This document shows, one piece after another, positions 43,521 through 51,516 of a stretch of DNA of 64,000 nucleotides. The DNA is from Caldilineaceae bacterium (GTDB lineage: Bacteria > Chloroflexota > Anaerolineae > Caldilineales > Caldilineaceae), in NCBI GenBank assembly GCA_026645575.1, contig JAPKMW010000059.1, positions 5,623 to 69,622 on the forward strand. Reading direction: 5' to 3'. Within the stretch, counting starts at the first letter, position 1, and every line of letters begins with the position of its first letter. The position numbers and the translations under genes are program-made. The notes beneath the pieces were generated by a model. It saw only the letters and a list, made by a program, of their open reading frames with translations. It searched no databases and was not told where the DNA came from.

Positions 43521-43562
43521 GAGTAAACTATAGCATAGTGAGTATGGAATAACCAAGGGGAA

Positions 43563-43626
43563 CAGACGCGGATTCAGGGACGCGGATTTTTGGTATCAAA
43601 AATCCGCGTCCCTGAATCCGCGTCTG
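43563..43626. terminator. perfect 29-bp hairpin between polyferredoxin and selA
   Basis: CAGACGCGGATTCAGGGACG (from 43563) starts a 29-base arm that pairs without mismatch with 43598-43626 across the loop GGTATC. The stem ends directly at the polyferredoxin stop codon (43627) and carries a run of T/A at the loop side. It is a strong structural barrier between two co-directional units. Confidence 0.75.
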
Positions 43627-45063
43627 TCACCCCCCTAGCGCGCTGCCGCGCATCTCCATCGGTAACAAAAAGGTTGTGCCACTGGCGACGGCCAACAGCA
43701 CCAACAGGATCAACCAGGGCAATGCCTCCAACAGCGCCATGCGCCCATTGCGATGACTTTGGCGCGCAGCGGTCAGCGCCAGGGCGATGGCGGCCAGGAG
43801 ACCGCCATAGGTGATAATGCTCTGCAACGCCTGAATCGTCTCCACCGTCGGCACAAAGCGGGCCGCCAATTGCCAATTGGGTTCGCCCAGAATGGGGAAG
43901 TTGAGTGTGCGGTCAAAAAAGGTCTGGAAGGCCGGCACAATGGTCATGCTACCCGTGAGAAAGTGAAAGAGATAGTGGGCAAACCAGATGGCAAAGCCCA
44001 GCGGCACAAAGCTGTAGGCATAGCGCATGAGTAACCGGTTGAGCGACCTCTCCCGCTGCTTGGCGCCAATTGTGAACGTGCGACTAAGCCAGGCAGCGCC
44101 ATAGGCCAGGAGCAACGGCCCCCCGACCGCACCGCCAAAGTAGATCAGTCCCAAGACGATGGCTTCACTCTGTGTGTTAAGCAAGTTGGCTAACTGTTGT
44201 TCCAGCACGTAAACGGGCGGCGTCATGCCAAAAGCATTGCCCAGCCCCAAAAAGGCTGCCACCACGGCCAGCCACGCTAGATCGAGCCGGTGGCGCCAAC
44301 TTTGGCGGAAGAGTTCGTCGCCCGGTGGGCGCACGGCTAGCGCCACGTTGTCATAGGGGCAAGCCTTGACACAATCGAGGCAGAAGGTGCAGTTGAGATT
44401 GCTCTGGATGGTCGGCACAAAGAGTTCGAGTTGACAACCCTGCTGGGTGCTGCTGCCGTTGATGCATTCATGCCCCTTGCAGTCACGACAGACATCCACA
44501 CTGCGCGACGTAATCTGAAGCGGGCTGACCGTGCTATAGAGAAAGTTAAAGGTGCCAAGGGGACAGACATACAGACAGAAGCTGTTGCGTGTGAAAAAGG
44601 CTTCCAGCACAAAGGCAGTCATAAAATAGGCCACGGTGAGCCAGGCGGTCCACCAGGGTGTGGCCCACAGGTCAAAGAGTTCGTAAGCATAGATGATGCC
44701 AACCAACCCGGCCAGCGCCAGCCACTTGTTGCGCAGCGCCTGCGGCCAGCGGCGGGTCGGTCGCCCAATCCATTTGGCAAGTTTGCGCGGCAGCACAAAG
44801 GGGCAGGCGGCGCAGAAAAGATTCCCCGCAAGCAGGAGCGCCAGCACCACTAGCCCACGGTAATGCACCCAGGCCGCCACCGTCGCTACATTTTTGGCCG
44901 CCAGCGGACTGCCCAGCAAGCCATCAACAATGATCGCCGCCGCCAGGCCAAAGAGGATCGCCTGGACGAGGGTGCGGTTATGTTTCCACCGTAAGAAATA
45001 CCCCAGAACGGGCAAGCGCAGTAGATCGATTTGGACCCGACGCTGTTGAATCGAATGAATCAT
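43627..45063 (-). CDS. polytopic 4Fe-4S polyferredoxin (NosR/NapH/CcoG-like)
   Basis: A 478-residue membrane protein. After two or three spans there is a CAACPF (CxxCP) motif near residue 84, then CLYVCPLG (Cx3CP) near residue 165, a Cys group CRDCKGHEC near 192, and a ferredoxin motif CTFCLDCVKACPYDN near residues 225-240. Several further spans form the C-terminal half. These features mark NosR/NapH/CcoG-type electron-transfer proteins that move electrons across or along the membrane, often in copper or nitrogen-oxide metabolism. It follows the anchored protein gene by three bases. Its electron partners are not in the window. Confidence 0.88.
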   Translation of the reverse strand: MIHSIQQRRVQIDLLRLPVLGYFLRWKHNRTLVQAILFGLAAAIIVDGLLGSPLAAKNVATVAAWVHYRGLVVLALLLAGNLFCAACPFVLPRKLAKWIGRPTRRWPQALRNKWLALAGLVGIIYAYELFDLWATPWWTAWLTVAYFMTAFVLEAFFTRNSFCLYVCPLGTFNFLYSTVSPLQITSRSVDVCRDCKGHECINGSSTQQGCQLELFVPTIQSNLNCTFCLDCVKACPYDNVALAVRPPGDELFRQSWRHRLDLAWLAVVAAFLGLGNAFGMTPPVYVLEQQLANLLNTQSEAIVLGLIYFGGAVGGPLLLAYGAAWLSRTFTIGAKQRERSLNRLLMRYAYSFVPLGFAIWFAHYLFHFLTGSMTIVPAFQTFFDRTLNFPILGEPNWQLAARFVPTVETIQALQSIITYGGLLAAIALALTAARQSHRNGRMALLEALPWLILLVLLAVASGTTFLLPMEMRGSALGG

Positions 45064-45066
45064 CCA

Positions 45067-45852
45067 TCACTCTTCTTCCTCTTGCCGTTGCGGTGAACGC
45101 AACAGCAACCAACCCATCCCAATCGGAATCAACGCCGCAATCCCCCATATCCACCAACTAAAACCCAAAAGTGTGGCCGGCGTTGGCGTTGTGACAACAG
45201 CGGCGGTCAAATCGTTGGCGCGGCTTGTGGTAATGTTGTTTGTCGTAATAGTAAGGGGTGACGCCGGCGCGGCCAACGGGCTATTCTGGTCACGCGCAGA
45301 TTGGACATTTTGGGCAAAGACCGTAGCGGTGGCGGCAGCATCCGGCGTTGCCAAGGAAGATGGCACTTGCGCAACGCCTTCTTTCACTGTCAGCGGCACG
45401 ATCACGGTAAAGGAACGGTCGCCCCCTTCCGCCACAAATTGCAACGCCCACTCGCCCGGTTGATCCAGGGTGATCTGCGCTGAATAGTCGCCAGGGTAGA
45501 TTTGTGGGTCTATGGTTAGTTCCAACGGCGCGCTGAGTTCCGCCGGATTACAACAGGGGCGCGTCGTCCCCGGCGCTGCCATCGCCAGTGTTGGTTTTAG
45601 ATCATTAACCGGATCATAGTTGGTGAGATCAAAGACCAAGAGCGTAATGGTCGCTTGCCCGGTGGTGATGGGATAGGGATCAATCGACACCAGCCACTCG
45701 AAGTGAGGGGTAAAGCCGCTATCGATCACTACGCCGCCATGCGCTGTCACGGGATGAGGCGCCAGCGCTGCCAGGAATAGGAGCAGACCCACGAGACTGG
45801 CGCCAAGCCGCCTCCCGCACAAGCGCCGGCTGCGCACAGAACTGTACTTCAA
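45067..45852 (-). CDS. secreted, C-terminally anchored CopC/FixH-like protein
   Basis: A 261-residue protein: an Arg-rich signal peptide (SLVGLLLFLAALAPHPVTA, cut near AHG), an immunoglobulin-like beta domain (about 38-160) with the new N-terminus HGGVVIDSGFTPHFEWLV, whose His residues could bind copper, and PGEWALQFVAEGGDRSFTV which recalls FixH/YtkA domains, a Thr/Asn linker, then a C-terminal span (WWIWGIAALIPIGMGWLLL) and acidic tail. A CC pair (RPCCNPAE) lies near residue 98. TTG at 45852 is the start because GGAGG lies just upstream and the nearer ATG is out of frame. It is coupled to the polyferredoxin gene. Confidence 0.8.
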   Translation of the reverse strand: MKYSSVRSRRLCGRRLGASLVGLLLFLAALAPHPVTAHGGVVIDSGFTPHFEWLVSIDPYPITTGQATITLLVFDLTNYDPVNDLKPTLAMAAPGTTRPCCNPAELSAPLELTIDPQIYPGDYSAQITLDQPGEWALQFVAEGGDRSFTVIVPLTVKEGVAQVPSSLATPDAAATATVFAQNVQSARDQNSPLAAPASPLTITTNNITTSRANDLTAAVVTTPTPATLLGFSWWIWGIAALIPIGMGWLLLRSPQRQEEEE

Positions 45853-46296
45853 ATCATGCCTCCAAACGAAAATAGTGCAAATGCATTCAGCGGGTGATCA
45901 CGCGACTGGTTGTGCATTGCAGCAGAGCGTATCATTTTGGCTAGGAATTGTCAAACACCTTACCCAAGCATACCAAGGCTATTTGCTGCCGCCTGGCGTG
46001 CGTGGTTACGCTTTCGCTTGGTCAATAGCGAAAGCTGACGCCGGGCATTGCGGTTGTTGCCTTTAGCGCGTCCTTCTGGCTTGATCTACTCAACAAGCTA
46101 GTCAATTTGCGCATGGCGGAGCGGAACCAAGGGAAACCACTGCTCGTAAGTAAACGAGACGCTATCGTGATCAAGGGTCTTGTTGACGACTGATCTTTCT
46201 ACGCAATTGCAAATTGATGGGATTGACAGGCGAAAGGGCGCGCGCGATAATAAGCGACGTGCTTGCCCTACTGGCTGCAACAAGGAGCGTTCTCCC
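45853..46296. other. 444-bp divergent intergenic region
   Basis: It holds the minus-strand promoter at 45926-45954 and a small inverted repeat CTTTCGCT/AGCGAAAG at about 46011-46034. No gene is seen; a 63-codon frame at 45875-46066 has no recognisable features. Confidence 0.55.
45926..45954 (-). promoter_or_regulatory. promoter of the polyferredoxin operon
   Basis: On the minus strand, -35 TTGACA (45949-45954) and -10 TACGCT (45926-45931) are spaced by 17 bases, some 70 bases ahead of the start codon at 45852. Confidence 0.5.
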
Positions 46297-47661
46297 ATGT
46301 CAAGCAAGCTTGAACCAAGCAGAGAGAAAACCATGAGTTTTGTCACAGGTCACTTTAACCGGCAGAGCCGTTATCACAAAATCACCGCTTTTGTCCTGGC
46401 TGTGCCGTTGCTCCTCCTGAGCTTGATCGAGCCGGTGAACAGCCGCGCACAGGCGCTTTGTCCCAGCCCCTATGTGGTCCAGGCGGGGGACAGTTGGTTC
46501 AAGATCGCCCGCAACTGTGGCGTCGCCTTTGAAGCCTTGCGTGATGCCAACCTGGCCTTGTGGCAACGCCAGGGCGAGAGGTTATATATTGGCGATCAAC
46601 TCCAAATGCCTTCGGCTCTCCCACCGACCGTTACTCCTGGTTATACACCTGTACCCACGCTCACGCCGGGCAACCCTGGGCAAAACGCACGGGAAGCAGT
46701 GCGCCTCTTTTGGGGGGCCGTGGTGGAAGGGGTGCGCACGCGTGACTTTCGCCGCGCTTATGCGTACTTAAGTCCCCGGTTACAGGAAGCAACCTCCTAT
46801 CCCACCTTTGTCGCCACCTTTGCCGGTATTCGCGAAGTAACCGTTTCTGCCATTGCCACCATTCAGGAAAATGGCCCACAGGCCACGGTGGAGGCGACGA
46901 TTGTCTTTGCCGAACAGACAACCAGCGGCTGGCAATACAAGCGCCACCGCTACCGCTATCTGCTCACCCTGGTCAACGGCCAATGGCAGATCGACGCTGT
47001 TGAAAGCCAGATCGATAACCCAACCACCCATTGCGCCCCACCTACCCGCTTACAACGGGGAAGGCGCGCCTATGTGCTGCCCCAACCGCCCACGCCCAAT
47101 CGCGTCTTTCGCGAGCCGAATCGCCAGTCGCAACTGGTGGGGTACATCGATCCGGGTGCGCAGATGACCCTGATCGATGGCCCACGCTGTGCGCAAAATT
47201 CCTACTGGTGGTATGTTCAGGCCGACAACGGCGTCATCGGCTGGACGGCGGAAGGGCAGCCAGGCGAGTATTGGTTGGCGCCGGTGACGAGCAACCCGCC
47301 GCCGGGTAGACCAAACGTCGGGCCAATTACCTTTTGCACAACAGTGGATGCTGGGAAACGCTGTATGACACCGACAACCGACTTCCCCATAGGTTTAAAG
47401 CGCATCGAAGTCAACTGGACTTTTCAAAATTTGCCGATTGGCACGCCCATTACCCATATTTGGTATCACAACGGGCAGCCTTTCTTTACACGCTCGTCGG
47501 TCATTTGGGGAGAGAATCGCACCAGCACGACAGGCTTTGGCTGCACCTTCTTTTCCCCGCTGGGCGGCTTGCCCACCGGTCAGTGGCGGCTGGAATTCCG
47601 GCGCCAAAGCGATAATCAACTTCTCCAACAGGCCACTTTCCAAATCGGCCCGACTCGGTAA
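46297..47661 (+). CDS. secreted LysM + SH3-domain protein
   Basis: A 454-residue exported protein. A membrane/signal segment (KITAFVLAVPLLLLSLIEPV near residues 27-46), a LysM-like domain (YVVQAGDSWFKIARNCGVAF near 60), a Thr/Pro linker, an NTF2-like domain (about 130-250; AVRLFWGAVVEGVRTRDFRR), a bacterial SH3 domain (about 265-345; REPNRQSQLVGYIDPGAQMT to DNGVIGWTAEGQ), and a C-terminal beta domain. LysM and SH3b bind cell-wall glycan. The ATG at 46297 has AAGGAG nine bases upstream; the frame to 46180 and the ATG at 46333 are weaker. A bidirectional terminator follows. Confidence 0.85.
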   Translation: MSSKLEPSREKTMSFVTGHFNRQSRYHKITAFVLAVPLLLLSLIEPVNSRAQALCPSPYVVQAGDSWFKIARNCGVAFEALRDANLALWQRQGERLYIGDQLQMPSALPPTVTPGYTPVPTLTPGNPGQNAREAVRLFWGAVVEGVRTRDFRRAYAYLSPRLQEATSYPTFVATFAGIREVTVSAIATIQENGPQATVEATIVFAEQTTSGWQYKRHRYRYLLTLVNGQWQIDAVESQIDNPTTHCAPPTRLQRGRRAYVLPQPPTPNRVFREPNRQSQLVGYIDPGAQMTLIDGPRCAQNSYWWYVQADNGVIGWTAEGQPGEYWLAPVTSNPPPGRPNVGPITFCTTVDAGKRCMTPTTDFPIGLKRIEVNWTFQNLPIGTPITHIWYHNGQPFFTRSSVIWGENRTSTTGFGCTFFSPLGGLPTGQWRLEFRRQSDNQLLQQATFQIGPTR

Positions 47662-47674
47662 CTCGATGGCAAAA

Positions 47675-47740
47675 AAAACAGCCACGGACAGCGGCAAATG
47701 GATGTACTTTTCTTTGCCGCTGTCCGTGGCTGTTTTAATA
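47675..47740. terminator. bidirectional terminator, 24-bp perfect stem
   Basis: AAAACAGCCACGGACAGCGG (from 47675) starts a 24-base arm that pairs perfectly with 47713-47736. A run of A precedes the stem and T follows it, so it can end transcription from both the LysM gene and the convergent suf operon. Confidence 0.85.
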
Positions 47741-47779
47741 GCATTTGGTTTTGTCGTGAGACCGCCCAAACCGCCGAAG

Positions 47780-48094
47780 TTAAAAAATACCTAATTCGTC
47801 CTTCGCTTCGTCCGACATGAGATCGGGCGACCAGAAGGGGGTCCAGGTAAGATGGACATTCACTTCGTCCAGTTCGGGGAAGGCGTTGTGCGTTTCGCGC
47901 TGAACATTGGTGATAATTTCCGGACCAGCGGGACAGCCGGGGCTGGTCAGCGTCATAGTCACTTCGGCGGTGTTCTTGTCAGAAACTTCCACGTTATAGA
48001 CCAGACCCAGATCGACAATATTCATACCCAGTTCCGGGTCACGCACCTTCTGCTTGAGGACGGTAACGATTTCTTCAGATGTTGGTTTGCTCAT
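47780..48094 (-). CDS. sufT: SufT/MIP18-like (DUF59) Fe-S assembly protein
   Basis: A 104-residue DUF59 protein: VRDPELGMNIVDLGLVYNVE near residue 18, then MTLTSPGCPAGPEIITNVQR near residue 47 with the family Cys, and a C-terminal VHLTWTPFWSPDLMSDEAKD. Family members (PaaD, SufT, MIP18) help Fe-S cluster maturation. It is the last gene of the suf operon. The ATG at 48094 has a strong AAGGAG; the longer frame to 48154 runs into the spacer repeat. The symbol is by family and context. Confidence 0.88.
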   Translation of the reverse strand: MSKPTSEEIVTVLKQKVRDPELGMNIVDLGLVYNVEVSDKNTAEVTMTLTSPGCPAGPEIITNVQRETHNAFPELDEVNVHLTWTPFWSPDLMSDEAKDELGIF

Positions 48095-48104
48095 GATAGC
48101 TCCT

Positions 48105-48240
48105 TTTGCTCTGTAGGTAGACAGGTACACAGGTAGACAGGTACACAAGTACACAGGTAGACAAGTACACAGGTAGACAAGTACACAGGGGTAAGACGTA
48201 TTTACCAGTCTACCAGTCTACCTGTTTACCGATCTACCTA
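48105..48240. repeat. short-word tandem inverted repeat (GGTAGACAAGTACACA type)
   Basis: AGGTAGACAGGTACACAGGT and seven further related units (48115-48190) face GTCTACCAGTCTACCTGTTT and ACCTAT (48208-48241). It lies inside the suf operon between the Rieske gene (stop at 48238) and the SufT-like gene. Confidence 0.85.
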
Positions 48241-48555
48241 TACCGGCTGTTCAATCAAGACATCATTGCCGTCGATCTGGACAGCAAATGTTTTCGTTGC
48301 TTCAAAGGCGGGAAAGCTGAGGGCGGCGCCGGTACGAATGTCAAAGCGGGCGCCGTGGCGTGGACACATCACTTCGCAGCCATTGACCACCGTGCCTTCC
48401 ACCAGCGGGCCGCCATCGTGGGTGCAGACATCTTCAATGGCGTAAATTTCGCCATTCAAATTGAAGAGCGCAATCCGCACGTAATCTACTTCCACCAGGG
48501 TACTGCCGCCGACAGGAATTTCATCGAGCGTGGCGACTTTGATAAATTCACTCAT
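48238..48555 (-). CDS. Rieske-type [2Fe-2S] ferredoxin
   Basis: A 105-residue Rieske protein of the NirD/HcaC type: VRIALFNLNGEIYAIEDVCT, then the cluster motifs CTHDGGPL (CxH) near residue 42 and CPRHGARFD (CxxH) near residue 64. It would be a soluble one-electron carrier, often placed next to Fe-S assembly genes in Gram-positive and Chloroflexota suf clusters. The start at 48555 overlaps the end of the NTF2-like gene by eight bases (an ATG at 48558 is adjacent), so the two are coupled. The electron partner is unknown. Confidence 0.9.
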   Translation of the reverse strand: MSEFIKVATLDEIPVGGSTLVEVDYVRIALFNLNGEIYAIEDVCTHDGGPLVEGTVVNGCEVMCPRHGARFDIRTGAALSFPAFEATKTFAVQIDGNDVLIEQPV

Positions 48556-49039
48556 CATCTTCCCCATCATCTTCCCCATCACCTTCCCGATCGTCGGCAT
48601 CTGCTTCCTCGATAATGGTGTTCTGATCATGGACCAACAACCACCGATTGCCTTGCTTGGCAAAGATCAGGTTGAGAAAATATTGAAATTGCACGGGTTC
48701 ACCGGCTTCATTCACGTCTTCATAGGTGACCAGGCAAAGAGCCGAAGCCATCATTGGGGTTTCCCGCTGGTTTACCAGTTCGACACTCATGCGCCATTCA
48801 GGGTCGGCGAACCATTCTTGGTGCATTTCGACAATTTCTTGGTATTCATCCAAATAAGTGCCATTGGGCAGAATTAGGGCAAGACTGCCGTCGCTGGCAA
48901 TGGTGTCACGAAAGGTGTCAAGATCACGTTCTTGCACCGCGGTTAAGTGGCGCTGGAGCGCCTGTTGAAAGGTCGTGGAACTGCCTTTGCCCGCCCCCTG
49001 GGCTGCGGTTGGTTTATTCCGGCCATTCTTCGATGCCAT
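48548..49039 (-). CDS. NTF2-like (SnoaL/DUF4440-type) protein in the suf operon
   Basis: A 163-residue protein with an N-terminal polar tail, an NTF2-like cone fold (FQQALQRHLTAVQERDLDTF; FLNLIFAKQGNRWLLVHDQN), and a strongly acidic Asp/Glu tail. No catalytic residue is clear. Its place between sufU and a Rieske gene suggests a link to cluster assembly or transfer, but this is inferred only from position. The ATG at 49039 (spacing to AAGG) is preferred over GTG at 49045; it overlaps the sufU end by 26 bases. Confidence 0.8.
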   Translation of the reverse strand: MASKNGRNKPTAAQGAGKGSSTTFQQALQRHLTAVQERDLDTFRDTIASDGSLALILPNGTYLDEYQEIVEMHQEWFADPEWRMSVELVNQRETPMMASALCLVTYEDVNEAGEPVQFQYFLNLIFAKQGNRWLLVHDQNTIIEEADADDREGDGEDDGEDDE

Positions 49040-49394
49040 AGACACCTGCCTTTAAGACTTTGAGAGACAAGAGCGCACACTTGAGACGCACCGGGCCAAT
49101 TTCAATGCCCAACATCTCTAGGATGTACGCTTTATCAAGCTGTTTGAGTTCTTCCACCGATTTACCGACAATCTCTTCCATCAGCATACTGGCGGTGGCC
49201 TGGCTGATCGCACAGCCGCGCCCATCAAAGGCGGCATCGACGACCACGTCGTTCGCCACCTTTAGCTCAATCGTGATCTCATCCCCACAAAAAGGATTGT
49301 GATCATGATGGTGAATGTCGGGGTTTTCTAAATGACCTTTGCGCCGGGGGTGTTTGTAATGATCAAGAATTGCTTCGCGGTACAGTGCGTCCAT
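49014..49394 (-). CDS. sufU: SufU-type Fe-S scaffold / sulfur acceptor
   Basis: A 126-residue SufU/IscU-like protein. Seen: the three Cys motifs NPFCGDEI near residue 33, GRGCAISQATASML near 58, and RLKCALLSLKVLK near 104. In SufU the Cys accept sulfur from SufS, with zinc bound at the site. The spacing between the second and third Cys fits SufU, which has an insertion compared with IscU. It lies downstream of sufS but separated from it by the small toxin/antitoxin-like pair. No strong ribosome site precedes the ATG. Confidence 0.93.
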   Translation of the reverse strand: MDALYREAILDHYKHPRRKGHLENPDIHHHDHNPFCGDEITIELKVANDVVVDAAFDGRGCAISQATASMLMEEIVGKSVEELKQLDKAYILEMLGIEIGPVRLKCALLSLKVLKAGVYGIEEWPE

Positions 49395-49410
49395 TGTATA
49401 ATTCCATGCT

Positions 49411-49742
49411 TTACATCAAGCCATAGTGCTGTTCAATTTGTGGAACAAATTCGGCAAAGGTCACTGCATCGGCAAGCGAATCATGTCGGGTTGGCTCATC
49501 GAAGGGATGATAGTGCCAACCGCCCGTATTGTCCGCGCCAAAGATACGCTGCCCTTGCTCAATCAGTGCATAAGCCGTTGTACTGGTCTGTTCGTTGTAA
49601 AAAGCATCAATATAATTACCAGCCGTTGTTTGAATACGAATCTTGATAGCAGTCGCTGTCCAGCGTACAACGGTGGAATGTCACAGATTGGTGAGCGGAG
49701 CGCAACCACAAAGACTTGTTTTTCAAAGTCGGCTAACGTCAT
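49411..49742 (-). pseudogene. frameshifted small conserved protein, toxin-like partner
   Basis: From the ATG at 49742 the frame reads MTLADFEKQVFVVALRSPIC and later hits a stop. A second frame, open from about 49680, continues with STVVRWTATAIKIRIQTTAG, YIDAFYNEQTSTTAYALIEQ, RIFGADNTGGWHYHPFDEP and ends at TAA 49411-49413. Adding one T in the run near 49676-49681 joins the two into one 110-residue protein, so a 1-base deletion (or a sequence error) breaks it. The start overlaps the upstream stop codon by four bases (ATGA). The conserved W-H-Y-H-P end recalls small TumE-like toxins or related conserved hypotheticals, but this naming is weak. Confidence 0.6.
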
Positions 49743-50047
49743 GGCAGATTCAATAACATTTCATGATATTGCTCTGCATCGGTGACAGCAGCTTCCCATT
49801 CCCAGAAATCTTGCTCGACTTCATAGCCATGCTTCTGACGTTCTTCTGCGTTGTTCCAATTGTCTTTAAACTGGAGGAAACCCATACCATAGCGCTCCTC
49901 AAAGGCAATGCGCTGCTGATTTGCCGCATGTAACCGCAACCGGAGCAGTTCTTTCAGCGCAAGGGGCAGGGCAACTTCGACTCTGGGCTCGCCGGTTAAC
50001 GTATTCAAAATGCGATAGACTGGTTTGGAAACAACTTCTGTAATCAC
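49739..50047 (-). CDS. small helical protein, antitoxin-like partner
   Basis: A 102-residue mostly helical protein (VALPLALKELLRLRLHAANQ; FEERYGMGFLQFKDNWNNAE; DFWEWEAAVTDAEQYHEMLL), not assigned to a named family with certainty. It starts at GTG 50047 with AAAGGGG five bases upstream, nine bases after sufS. It overlaps the next (broken) gene by four bases. The size, pairing and overlap are as in toxin/antitoxin modules, with this one probably the antitoxin, but no direct motif proves it. Confidence 0.6.
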   Translation of the reverse strand: MITEVVSKPVYRILNTLTGEPRVEVALPLALKELLRLRLHAANQQRIAFEERYGMGFLQFKDNWNNAEERQKHGYEVEQDFWEWEAAVTDAEQYHEMLLNLP

Positions 50048-50056
50048 GTTACCCCT

Positions 50057-51298
50057 TTATAAACCGAAAAAGTGGCTACTCTTTTCCAGTGCAACTGCTA
50101 ATTGATCAACTTCTTCAGTTGTATTATACAGGTAAAAGCTCGCTCTTGCACTAGCAACAATGCCAAAACGATCATGCACCGGCTGGGCACAGTGATGGCC
50201 GGCGCGGATGGCGATGCCTTCGCGATCCAGTAGCGCTGACAGATCATGGGGGTGGAGATCATTCAGCGTAAAGGCAATCAGTCCCCCACGCTGTGCTGGG
50301 CCGGGGCCGAGAATGCGTAACCCTTCGATAGCGCTCAAGCGGTCATAGGCATATTGGGTCAACCAGCGTTCATGGGCGTGAATCCATTCCATGCCGACAC
50401 TGCTCAAGTAATCAACCGCCGCGCCCAGGCCGATCACTTCGGCGATGGGCGGGGTGCCGGCTTCAAATTTGTAGGGTAAGGTGTTCCACTTGCTGCCAGA
50501 AAGCTTGACTTCGCGAATCATGTCGCCGCCACCCATAAAGGGGGGCATCGCTTCCAGCAGATCACGCTTGCCATAGAGTACCCCAAGACCGGTCGGGCCG
50601 CACATCTTGTGGCTGCTAAAGGCCATAAAATCGACATCCAGCGCCTGCACGTCCACCGGCAAATGGGGCACGCTCTGCGCGCCATCCAACATCACTTTGG
50701 CGCCAACTTTATGGGCCGCCGCAATCAGTTCCACCACCGGGTTGATCGTGCCAACGACGTTGCTCATGTGGTTGAAGCAGAAGAGCTTGGTGCGTTCAGT
50801 CAACAACTGGTCAAGTTGCGACAGATCAAGCTGACCATCGTCGGTGATCGGCACATAGCGCAGGGTGAAACCCAATTGGTCGCGCAGGATCTGCCAGGGC
50901 ACAATGTTACTGTGATGCTCCATCTCGGTGATCAATACCTCGTCGCTCGGCTTTAGGTTGGCGCGACCCCAAGTGTAGGCCACCAGATTGATGCCGCCGG
51001 TGGTTCCTGCCGTAAAGATGACCTGTTTGCTACTGGGCGCGTTGATAAAGCGGGCCACCCGTTCGCGTGCCTCTTCATAGGCGCCGGTCGCCTCTTCACT
51101 CAAGGTGTGGACGCCACGGTGAACGTTAGAATTGTGCCGCTGATAGTAATTATCCAGCGTTTGCAAAACAGCGGTCGGCTTTTGACTGGTCGCCGCGTTG
51201 TCCAGGTAGACCAGCGGCTTGCTACCAATCTGTCGTTCTAAAATCGGAAAATCTTTGCGCAGTTGGCGCACCCGCTCAACAATTGAATTGGTTTCCAT
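50057..51298 (-). CDS. sufS: SufS-type cysteine desulfurase
   Basis: A 413-residue class II cysteine desulfurase. Seen: LVYLDNAATSQKP near residue 28, NVHRGVHTLSEEA near 52, HHSNIVPW near 125, the PLP-lysine motif AFSSHKMCGPTGLGVLYG near residue 225, and the catalytic Cys in IRAGHHCAQPVHDRFG near residue 365. It supplies persulfide sulfur to SufU/SufBCD. The start at 51298 is taken from the conserved N-terminus; no good ribosome site is visible. It lies downstream of the rhodanese gene. Confidence 0.94.
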   Translation of the reverse strand: METNSIVERVRQLRKDFPILERQIGSKPLVYLDNAATSQKPTAVLQTLDNYYQRHNSNVHRGVHTLSEEATGAYEEARERVARFINAPSSKQVIFTAGTTGGINLVAYTWGRANLKPSDEVLITEMEHHSNIVPWQILRDQLGFTLRYVPITDDGQLDLSQLDQLLTERTKLFCFNHMSNVVGTINPVVELIAAAHKVGAKVMLDGAQSVPHLPVDVQALDVDFMAFSSHKMCGPTGLGVLYGKRDLLEAMPPFMGGGDMIREVKLSGSKWNTLPYKFEAGTPPIAEVIGLGAAVDYLSSVGMEWIHAHERWLTQYAYDRLSAIEGLRILGPGPAQRGGLIAFTLNDLHPHDLSALLDREGIAIRAGHHCAQPVHDRFGIVASARASFYLYNTTEEVDQLAVALEKSSHFFGL

Positions 51299-51350
51299 GT
51301 TGTATACATTCAGGAATGTCAAACCGCTAAATATCACACGAAAGCTTTAG

Positions 51351-51431
51351 CCCGTCCCGTAGGGACACCTGAGTTTAGCGCGAGGATCATCCTTTTCCCA
51401 CCCCTAAACTCAGGCGTCCCTACGGGACGGG
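51351..51431. repeat. CCCGTAGGG-type inverted repeat, copy 2, inside suf
   Basis: CCCGTCCCGTAGGGACACCT (from 51351) starts a 28-base arm that pairs with 51404-51431 with one mismatch. It lies between the rhodanese stop (51517) and the sufS start (51298). It is the same family as the copy at 3116-3199. Confidence 0.8.
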
Positions 51432-51516
51432 AGAGTGCCGGTTAAATAATGCTGTAATTATATCTGCAATAGTGGTGCAAGGCAGTGACTTAAGTCCCTA
51501 TTGCACAGCCACTGCT

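Noticed and set aside
45875..46066. 63-codon plus-strand frame between divergent genes
   Set aside because: It overlaps the promoter of the polyferredoxin operon and lacks features of a gene.
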